Shown here one piece after another: positions 7,463-13,446 of a stretch of 14,410 nt of DNA. Source of the stretch: TMED8 sp964468005 (GTDB lineage Bacteria; Pseudomonadota; Alphaproteobacteria; Rhodospirillales; Casp-alpha2); assembly GCA_964468005.1 (NCBI GenBank), contig CAYXUT010000065.1, positions 1-14,410 of the forward strand, read 5' to 3'. Made by a program: the position numbers and the translations under genes. The notes under the pieces are model-generated. The model ran no database searches. It was not told where the DNA came from and saw only the letters and a list, made by a program, of their open reading frames with translations. Numbering within the stretch: the first letter of the stretch is position 1; every line of letters begins with the position of its first letter.

Positions 7463-8203
7463 TTAGCGGCCGCCGGAAATGGGCAGAATGACGCCGGTCA
7501 CGTATGCGGCGGCATCGGATAGCAGCCAAACGATTGCTTCCGCTACCTCTTTCGGTTCACCGAACCTGCCGAGAGGCAGGTTCGCTAGCATCGTGTCGCG
7601 CCGCTCTCGTGGAAAATCAAGGAATTCCCCAGCTTCTATGATCCCCGGACTGACCGCGTTGACCCTGATCCCAAGGGGTGACAGTTCTCTGGATGATGAC
7701 ACGGTCATGGTGTTCACTGCGGCTTTGGCGGCGGCATAGGCGGACATGTTGATGCCGCCAAAGGTGGCGGCTTGCGATGTTACGTTGACAATGGTGCCGC
7801 CACCAAGGGCCGTCATGTGCTCGATGGCAAGGCGGGTGCCGTAAAAGGCCGAAAATGTATTTAGAGCAAAGACCCTCGCTAGTTTATCCGGACTATTGTC
7901 GCTAAAAGGGCCGACACCGCCGGTGCCCCCAACGTTATTGACCAAGGCTGAAATCGGACCAAGGCGTTCGGCGACCTCGGCAAACAGCCGCTCGGCGTCC
8001 GGCCACTGGCTCACATCAGCCTGAAAGGCAGCGGCTACGTTGCCGGCCGCCCGGATTTGATCGACAACACCCTCGGCTTCCATCCCGCTGGACCGGTAGT
8101 TAACGGCCACCCGGTATCCTCGCTCTGCCGCCAACCGCGCCGTAGCTGCACCGATCCCCCGGCTGGCGCCAGTAACCAGAAGCACGCGATTATCCGAATT
8201 CAT
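7463..8203 (-). CDS. SDR family NADP-type oxidoreductase
   Basis: This 246-residue classical short-chain dehydrogenase is of the 3-oxoacyl reductase-like/glucose dehydrogenase branch. TGASRGIG (11-18) is the nucleotide motif. R15 and R37 (NYRS) favour NADP(H), unlike the NAD-type SDR at 758. The structural motif is NNVG (89-92) rather than the common NNAG. The catalytic tetrad is complete: N115, S143, Y156, K160 (YAAAK). It ends at ISGGR. Its ATG shares an ATGA with the preceding epimerase-like gene, so translation is coupled, and 20 bases follow before the next gene. Inside this operon the likely job is reduction or oxidation of a keto/hydroxy group on a modified sugar or on the unit moved by the E1 pair, rather than fatty-acid synthesis. 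The family is firm; the substrate is inferred only. Confidence 0.9.
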   Translation of the reverse strand: MNSDNRVLLVTGASRGIGAATARLAAERGYRVAVNYRSSGMEAEGVVDQIRAAGNVAAAFQADVSQWPDAERLFAEVAERLGPISALVNNVGGTGGVGPFSDNSPDKLARVFALNTFSAFYGTRLAIEHMTALGGGTIVNVTSQAATFGGINMSAYAAAKAAVNTMTVSSSRELSPLGIRVNAVSPGIIEAGEFLDFPRERRDTMLANLPLGRFGEPKEVAEAIVWLLSDAAAYVTGVILPISGGR

Positions 8204-9204
8204 CCTGCCGGACTCTCGTCGCCATCTGAAAACACGTTGTAGCGCAAATCACTGGCGTTGGCGTGCGCCTGGTACCAGTCCATGGTTTCGGCGATCCCGG
8301 TTACCAGGGAAATTGTCGGCTTGATCCCGAAGGACCTGGCCCGCGCGGTATCTAAGACACGGCAGGGGTCACCGCCGGGCTTGGTCGCATCCCAAATGAC
8401 TTCGGGTGACTTGGGCAGGTGTTTGATGATGGCATCAACCAGATCACGAATGGAAACGCCGCTGCCACTGCCCAGGTTCATTGGTTGAGTGATTCCCTTT
8501 TTCACGACCATCATCATGCCCCGCGCCACGTCCCGGGCATGGATGAAATCGCGCACCGCCGAGCCATCGCCCCAAACCGTCAAGGGATTTTCGCCCGTCA
8601 AGGCGCGGCGGATCAAGGACGGCACGACCATGGCCGTCTGTTTGCCGAAGTCGTCATGGGGCCCATAGGTGTTAGCCGGGCGGACGATTGACACGCCCCG
8701 CCAATCATATTCGATGGCGTAGGCCTCGGCCTGCAACTCGCCCATACGCTTTGCCCAACCAGCAAACCTGTCATTCGGGGATGGGTCGCCGAGCCAAACG
8801 TCGTCTTCATGAAAGATCTCGGCGGGGGGATAAACGGCCAGAGAACTGGCGAACAGGTAGCGCTCAACACCGCATATCCGTGCCGCTTCCATTAGATTGA
8901 TGCTGAGCTGTATTATGGGAACGAAAAAGCTCGCCGGCTGCATTTTGGACATTTGCGGCGAGCCTTTGGCGCAAAGCAGGTTGAAAACGACTTCTATGTC
9001 CTTGCAAGCCGCAAGGCAGTTCGCTTTCTCCGTCAGGTCCATCTTCAAGAATTGGCATTCAGGCGGCGCTAGGCGATCGTCATCTAAGGAGACAACGTGA
9101 ACCTTGGCGCCTCGTTCATTGAGCAAGCCCACCAACTGCCGGCCGATCAGGCCGGAGCCGCCAGCAACCAAAACCTGTTTTCCTCGGAAGAATGAGCTAG
9201 ACAT
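8200..9204 (-). CDS. NAD-dependent epimerase/dehydratase family protein lacking the catalytic Tyr
   Basis: This 334-residue extended SDR is related to GDP-fucose synthase and UDP-sugar epimerases. GGSGLIG is at 15-21, FASSLAVYPP (S120/S121) is the serine-loop region, and RPANTYGPHDDFG plus VWGDGSAVRDFIHARDVA are classic for nucleotide-sugar epimerases/reductases. Where YxxxK is expected the sequence reads FAGWAKRMGE: Lys152 is kept but the Tyr position is Ala148. Either this is a subgroup with altered chemistry or the protein has lost the usual proton relay. The ATG at 9204 (MSSSFFRGK) is preferred to the in-frame TTG at 9210. It overlaps the E1-beta stop by eight bases, and its own stop overlaps the next start by four, so three genes are chained. 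It probably acts on the same NDP-sugar pathway as the other SDRs here. Confidence 0.85.
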   Translation of the reverse strand: MSSSFFRGKQVLVAGGSGLIGRQLVGLLNERGAKVHVVSLDDDRLAPPECQFLKMDLTEKANCLAACKDIEVVFNLLCAKGSPQMSKMQPASFFVPIIQLSINLMEAARICGVERYLFASSLAVYPPAEIFHEDDVWLGDPSPNDRFAGWAKRMGELQAEAYAIEYDWRGVSIVRPANTYGPHDDFGKQTAMVVPSLIRRALTGENPLTVWGDGSAVRDFIHARDVARGMMMVVKKGITQPMNLGSGSGVSIRDLVDAIIKHLPKSPEVIWDATKPGGDPCRVLDTARARSFGIKPTISLVTGIAETMDWYQAHANASDLRYNVFSDGDESPAG

Positions 9205-10102
9205 CTTCAATCATGGATTTCGCCACGTCGACAATCCGCTGGACGCTCGGCGTGCCGTTTTCCAGATGCTTGGCCACTCCCGGCGAACGGTCGAACTGGC
9301 CCACGGCCTTGACCGGACATCCGGATGCCAACATCAGCTCATAGGCGATGGATTGCGAGGCGCCAGCAATTTCATAGGCCGAGTCGATGACTATGCCTCG
9401 GCCACTTTTTTGCAAGGGAGCCAGAATCTGTTCGTCAATTTCGAAAGGTTTGAGCCACACCAGATGGATGACATTGCATCGATTGCCCTCGCTGCGTAGT
9501 GTCGCGGCCGCCTCATCGACGTTGAAACGGCCTGCGGAAACCGCATAGATGGTGATATCCGCGTTGTCTTCAAGCTGGTTGGGAAGCTCGATCTCACTTT
9601 TATAACTTCGTCTATGCTCACTGATCAGGAATGGATCATCACCAGAAATATAGTTCTCCCAGATGATCTCGTATTCCTTTGGCGTCATCGGGGCGCAGAC
9701 TTTGATGCCCGGCATGTGCATGAACAAACTGTGGAAACAGTTGGTATGTAGCGGGCCGCTGCCGTCCGATTCAGAGGCGATGGCGCGTGCGAAAACGGGA
9801 GCCGAATAGCCGAATATTTCCTTTGATTTCGCTGCGTAATTGACCAATGGACTGGCGTTCAGCCAGGCAAAACTTTGAAACCGCATGACGAAGATAGGCC
9901 GCTTTCCCATGATGGCTGCGCCAACGGCAATGCCCGAACCGGCAATATCAGTCATCGGTAATTCGACAATACCCCTCGTCTGAGGCGGTATGGTGTTTTG
10001 CACCCACCCCACGGCCGTCAAGCACTGACCAATGACGATTCCGCCATCATCTATGTGACCGCGGGTTATATCTTGGATGGTCTCTGCAACCGTTCGCGCC
10101 AT
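9197..10102 (-). CDS. Thiamine-dependent E1 beta subunit (transketolase C-terminal-like)
   Basis: This 301-residue protein is the beta half of a 2-oxoacid dehydrogenase-type E1 enzyme (pyruvate/acetoin dehydrogenase beta), slightly short for the family. Evidence is SGIAVGAAIMGKRPIFVMRF (56-75), HSLFMHMPGIKVCAPMTPKEYE, and the ISEHRRSY region in the pyrimidine-binding domain, then a transketolase C-terminal domain beginning about residue 180. In pyruvate dehydrogenase beta subunits the thiamine-contacting Glu sits in PISE. The aligned motif here is LPMTD, with Asp52 in that place, and the GED near residue 25 is GQC. I recall similar SEHR-containing beta subunits in lipopolysaccharide gene clusters, which suggests a sugar-modifying rather than respiratory role. 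The ATG at 10102 lies inside the alpha gene (37-base overlap), the normal sign of an alpha-beta complex. No E2, E3 or lipoyl domain is in the window, so the acyl acceptor may be a sugar. Confidence 0.86.
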   Translation of the reverse strand: MARTVAETIQDITRGHIDDGGIVIGQCLTAVGWVQNTIPPQTRGIVELPMTDIAGSGIAVGAAIMGKRPIFVMRFQSFAWLNASPLVNYAAKSKEIFGYSAPVFARAIASESDGSGPLHTNCFHSLFMHMPGIKVCAPMTPKEYEIIWENYISGDDPFLISEHRRSYKSEIELPNQLEDNADITIYAVSAGRFNVDEAAATLRSEGNRCNVIHLVWLKPFEIDEQILAPLQKSGRGIVIDSAYEIAGASQSIAYELMLASGCPVKAVGQFDRSPGVAKHLENGTPSVQRIVDVAKSMIEDV

Positions 10103-11076
10103 AAGTCATCCACAAAGTTAGAAATTTCGGTTTCGACTTTTTCCACGTCCGCCGCCATGCCTAAGGCGGCGAGTTTGTTCTTGGTAAGTTCATAACGGTT
10201 CCATTCGGCATCGCCGTCACAGCCGGTGCCGACATGCCAAAGCTCGCGGCAAGTACGAACATTAATCAGCGCCGGCAGTTGCGCCCCCATCTCGCGGGTC
10301 CAGTGATCAACCAGCCAGGGGTCATCGGTAATATCAACAGCCGGCATACCAAAACCTTCAGCGACATTCTTCAACGACCAGGTGCGTCGCTCGATGGTCG
10401 GGGTCAGGACAGACAGGTCGTTATCTTCACAGACAAACAGTAGCGGCAATTTCCGGCTTGCGGCGAAGCCCATGGCAGCTAGGACATAATCCTCTTCCGC
10501 GGCGCCATCACCAAAGAAACACACGACAGTCTCACCGTTTGAGGTCAACGCTACGCCGGCGGCCACGGGAACTTGGTCACCGACCAACCCGTTATGTCCG
10601 ATGATTCGTTTTTCGAAATCGTTAATTGGTGGCGATCCTCCCATTCCGCCACAGCAACCCGTGGGCAGGCCCAATAATTCATCGGCCAGCGCGGTGGGGC
10701 TACCGTCAAAAGACAAATAGATGGAATGACATCTGTGCTGGCCCAGAACCCAGCTGCCGCGCATCGACATGGAGACGGCGGCCGGCGTAGCTTCCTGGCC
10801 GACTGCCAGATAAATGTAACATTCCACGTTCCCGTCCAACTGAGCCTTCTGAGCGCGGAGATCAAAAAATCGCGTCAGCGCCATTCGCCGAAACATTTCC
10901 AGATTGTGTTCTCGAGGCATGGCCTCTGCCAGCCCATCGATCATGCCGAAGTTGGGTGAACGGCGCGGATCATTCGCCGGGTTCAACTGATAGGGCGTTG
11001 TGGCGTCCAATGGTTCTAATGGAGCCGGGCCTGCTGAACGGGGTTCTGTCATTTTTCCTGCGCTGGTGAACGTCAT
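10066..11076 (-). CDS. Thiamine-dependent E1 alpha subunit (pyruvate/acetoin dehydrogenase-like)
   Basis: This 336-residue protein is the alpha half of the E1 complex. Its thiamine diphosphate motif is GDGAAEED at 189-196, closing about 28 residues later at CEDND (N219). LAVGQEA (90-96), GQHRCHS (112-118), GGMGGSP (143-149) and HNGLVGDQVPVAAG (161-174) follow the family order, and ELWHVG near 280 fits the active-site histidine loop. Normal members decarboxylate a 2-oxoacid and pass the acyl unit to lipoyl-E2. With no E2 nearby, transfer to another acceptor is likely, and context points to a sugar nucleotide. The N-terminus (about 50 residues) is Pro/Ala-rich and unlike the family. ATG 11076 is used here; ATG 11052, four bases after an AGG, is a credible alternative. 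The gene follows the radical SAM gene by about 50 bases and overlaps E1-beta by 37. Confidence 0.87.
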   Translation of the reverse strand: MTFTSAGKMTEPRSAGPAPLEPLDATTPYQLNPANDPRRSPNFGMIDGLAEAMPREHNLEMFRRMALTRFFDLRAQKAQLDGNVECYIYLAVGQEATPAAVSMSMRGSWVLGQHRCHSIYLSFDGSPTALADELLGLPTGCCGGMGGSPPINDFEKRIIGHNGLVGDQVPVAAGVALTSNGETVVCFFGDGAAEEDYVLAAMGFAASRKLPLLFVCEDNDLSVLTPTIERRTWSLKNVAEGFGMPAVDITDDPWLVDHWTREMGAQLPALINVRTCRELWHVGTGCDGDAEWNRYELTKNKLAALGMAADVEKVETEISNFVDDLWRERLQRPSKI

Positions 11077-11126
11077 GCTACCGCGGTTTTATCGGTAAAT
11101 TCTTGGTCAAATTCCTATCAAATTCG

Positions 11127-13082
11127 TTAACGAGGGAAATTTTCTTGGGGATGGATGGGGAAAAGATAGGCACCTTTCTTGTTGCCGAACCAGACAACTT
11201 CCCTGAACCAGCCTGCCAAATCTTCGTGGACCGCATCGGCCCGCTCGATACGGTAGCTGTGCCGTTCCATGCTCAGTGGCGTTGACTGGCCGTGTAGACG
11301 GTCTCTGTAAATCTCGTAAACATTGCTACCGGTGTCCACTACCAAGTCATCCAAGTTACCCGGTTGATTGACGGCAGCCCCGTTGAGGGAGGTGGCATCG
11401 TCAATGACCGGACCAAGTTTTTCGTGTCCGTGCGTAATCGCCAATTCCTTCATCAACCTTCCGGCTTCATGATAGAAAGCCGCTATGCGGCCCGACGTCG
11501 TGAGCTCGATGAACATGTACTCGTCATCAGGCCACCAGACATTTAGCCACTCCAGCGAATGGCAGAACTCGGAGCTTCCGTCCTGTATCACCGCCGCACG
11601 TTTCAGAAAATGGTCCCGGACTCCGGCGATCACCGGGCAAGCCGTGGCTGTCACGTCGAGAAAGCTCTCGACCATGTGGCGGTAAGGAATGGCACTCAAC
11701 TCATGGAGTACGATGAAGGGAATTTGCAGCAGTTTGTCGAAATGCAAGAACGCCGTCATCCAGGCAAAGGCCCGGGCCTTGCGCCATTCGGCACGTGGCA
11801 TGGTGGCCGTGGCGATAACCAGTTCCTGAACTTCGGTTATGTCGTCGGTCTCTTCGTTCAAAAAACCATGCATGTTGAGAATCGGAGCGAACACCGTTTC
11901 CATGCCATGCTCGCTCCGGTAAGCCGGATCGGCCATGGCGGCATTTGGCAGGACAGACAGGTTGCCGAACTGGATCCGGTTGTGCTGGCCGTTTTCAATC
12001 ACCGTTGAGACGCCATCGGCAAAGGAGTCGTAAGTCTCGCCCGGCAAACCCAAAATTAAATCCGAATAAGTAGGTATTTTGTCCATGACAAACAGGTGTT
12101 GTAGTTTCTCATATGTCTGTAGTGATATGTTTTCCCGCTTCGTACTTTTGAGAGCCGGCTCATAAAGGGTCTGCAAGGCCAACGTTACCCCCTTGTTCAA
12201 ACCGGCGTCGGCCAGAACTTTTTGTGTCTCGTAGGCCCGATCCGTAGCATTTTTGGTGTTTTGTACGGAAAGCGCTTTTGGATAGCCTGTTTCGACGGAG
12301 ATGGCGGCGGCCTGCCGAGCGATATTCAGATCGCGCTTGAGGATGCCGAAATTGGCATCGCAGCAGAACATGAACTCAATTTTCTTTTTGGAAATCCACG
12401 CCAATTCCTGTTCAAGCCTGTCTTCTCCGAACTGGAAAACCTTGCTTTGCGTCGCCGACCCCCAATCGCAGAATGTGCAGGCAAACGGACATCCTCGGTT
12501 GGTTTCCCAAAGAACCAGCCACTCCTCTTCGCTGACGGATTTCATCAGTTCATTAAACAAGCCAGTACTGTAGGGTGACGGGATCTCGTCGAGATCGCGG
12601 ATTCGAGGGCCCGGTGGATTATGGTGGAACGCCCCATCGTCGGTCAGAAAACTGACGCCGTCACAATTATGCCAGGTACAGGTCTTCAGGTTTTCCAAGA
12701 CATCCTTGAAACGCCGCTCGCCCTCACCGTGAATGACCAGATTGACAGCTGGGTTGTCTCGCAAGAAACCTTCGGCATGATCCGGCACATGCGGCCCGCC
12801 ACATACAATGAATATATCCGGGTGGCGTTCTTTGAGGACTGCGGCGATGGCAAGCGAAAGCCGGGCGTTCCATACATAAAGACTGAAACCTACAATATCC
12901 GCGTCCCGAAAATGCTCCGCAGCTTGATCAACAGGAACGCGTTTATAGAGCGGCGTAACAAATTCGAACATTGAAGCATCTCGAAGATGGGCCTCGGCGT
13001 AGGCCTGCAGCAAGCCCGCCACGTAAGGCAGGTAATTGGCGCCTGCGAAGCTCGTGTTAATTTGCGCGATTCCGACTTTCAA
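11127..13082 (-). CDS. Cobalamin-binding domain radical SAM protein
   Basis: This 651-residue class B-type radical SAM enzyme has three parts. A B12-binding-like Rossmann domain (residues about 1-140) contains SLYVWNA, VCGGPHVPDHAEGF and IHGEGE. The radical SAM barrel carries the 4Fe-4S motif CPFACTFCDWG, with Cys198, Cys202 and Cys205 (CX3CX2C), followed by FCCDANFGI, which is typical of a subgroup I recall from polysaccharide clusters. A C-terminal region of about 230 residues (from about 420) has no assignable fold. Family members methylate unactivated carbons or rearrange carbon skeletons using S-adenosylmethionine and cobalamin. The frame opens at TTG 13121, but TTG 13082 is preferred: AAGGA lies seven bases before it and the protein then begins directly with KVGIAQIN, the first beta strand. 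It heads the minus-strand operon, about 50 bases before E1-alpha. Possible roles are C-methylation or branching of the sugar; the substrate is unknown. Confidence 0.88.
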   Translation of the reverse strand: MKVGIAQINTSFAGANYLPYVAGLLQAYAEAHLRDASMFEFVTPLYKRVPVDQAAEHFRDADIVGFSLYVWNARLSLAIAAVLKERHPDIFIVCGGPHVPDHAEGFLRDNPAVNLVIHGEGERRFKDVLENLKTCTWHNCDGVSFLTDDGAFHHNPPGPRIRDLDEIPSPYSTGLFNELMKSVSEEEWLVLWETNRGCPFACTFCDWGSATQSKVFQFGEDRLEQELAWISKKKIEFMFCCDANFGILKRDLNIARQAAAISVETGYPKALSVQNTKNATDRAYETQKVLADAGLNKGVTLALQTLYEPALKSTKRENISLQTYEKLQHLFVMDKIPTYSDLILGLPGETYDSFADGVSTVIENGQHNRIQFGNLSVLPNAAMADPAYRSEHGMETVFAPILNMHGFLNEETDDITEVQELVIATATMPRAEWRKARAFAWMTAFLHFDKLLQIPFIVLHELSAIPYRHMVESFLDVTATACPVIAGVRDHFLKRAAVIQDGSSEFCHSLEWLNVWWPDDEYMFIELTTSGRIAAFYHEAGRLMKELAITHGHEKLGPVIDDATSLNGAAVNQPGNLDDLVVDTGSNVYEIYRDRLHGQSTPLSMERHSYRIERADAVHEDLAGWFREVVWFGNKKGAYLFPIHPQENFPR

Positions 13083-13263
13083 CGATCCATCCTTACCGTC
13101 ACGCTCCCATCTACCGATCAAGCAACCGAAAACCCTTAAATATAATTAATTTTCCGCATCCATATAAGCAACGTTTATGTGGGCTCTCAGTATGGCCCGC
13201 ATACCGGAAATCTGTTAATGTAATTTCAATGTTTTTGATGAAATTTGTTACCGAGACAGATCC
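13083..13263. promoter_or_regulatory. Divergent promoter region
   Basis: This AT-rich stretch lies between the minus-strand operon and the + strand kinase unit and should hold both promoters. On the minus strand, TTGCTT and TAATTA (reading toward the radical SAM gene, around 13170-13140) are spaced 17 bases apart, a plausible but imperfect sigma-70 pair. On the + strand I see only weak -10-like sequence near 13216-13226. A perfect inverted repeat, GTATG-5-CATAC, at 13190-13204 lies between them and could be an operator. All promoter calls are by eye. Confidence 0.4.
13190..13204. repeat. Short perfect inverted repeat in divergent spacer
   Basis: GTATG (13190-13194) and CATAC (13200-13204) are separated by GCCCG. 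Its place in the middle of a divergent spacer suits an operator, but five-base arms are common by chance. Confidence 0.3.
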
Positions 13264-13267
13264 ATGA
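13238..13267 (+). other. Nine-codon upstream reading frame joined by ATGA to the next
   Basis: ATG at 13238 opens MKFVTETDP and stops at TGA 13265-13267, overlapping ATG 13264 by four bases. The first ten bases, ATGAAATTTG, recur exactly at 13264-13273. It could be a leader peptide, a duplication scar, or a shifted remnant of the truncated dehydratase (the ETDP text resembles the segment that normally precedes LRPSDV in that family). There is no ribosome binding site to speak of, so real translation is doubtful. Confidence 0.25.
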
Positions 13268-13446
13268 AATTTGAAAAGACAGCCTTAGACGGGATTCTGC
13301 GGCCTTCCGACGTGACCCTACAAGTCCCAGATTGCTCCAGTTTCTTGAATATCACCAGCAGGGCGCCGAAAATCGAGTTGGAACAGACACTGTCGGGCCT
13401 GCTGAATTATCATCGCGACCGTGTCTGGCGGGAAACATTCCAATGA
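13264..13446 (+). pseudogene. C-terminal stub of a GDP-mannose 4,6-dehydratase-like protein
   Basis: This 60-codon ORF matches only the extreme C-terminus of GDP-mannose 4,6-dehydratase/NAD-dependent epimerase proteins, where the conserved text runs approximately LRPSDVTLQIPD.SKF...TGW.P.I.fe.TL.dLLdYWR. Here it reads LRPSDVTLQVPDCSSF at residues 12-27, then TSRAPKIELEQTLSGLLNYHRDRVW. The catalytic and nucleotide-binding parts, some 250 or more residues, are absent. An in-frame TAA lies upstream at 13216-13218, and the conserved TGW and YWR have become TSR and YHR, both signs of relaxed selection. Its TGA overlaps the kinase ATG (13443-13446). The best reading is a 5'-deleted gene whose end survives because it couples translation to the kinase. 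A functional small protein is the alternative. The family match is from memory and not searched. Confidence 0.55.

Noticed and set aside
6966..7466. 166-codon open frame on the + strand
   Set aside because: It lies entirely opposite the epimerase gene that starts at 7442, has no family motif, and is explained as an antisense shadow of GC-rich coding DNA.
7443..7529. 29-codon N-terminal extension of the epimerase gene
   Set aside because: It would overlap the upstream SDR and adds an Arg-rich stretch before the Rossmann motif; ATG 7442 has a good ribosome binding site.
11559..12008. 149-codon open frame on the + strand
   Set aside because: It is antisense to the radical SAM gene, with His/Arg-rich low-complexity text and no motif.
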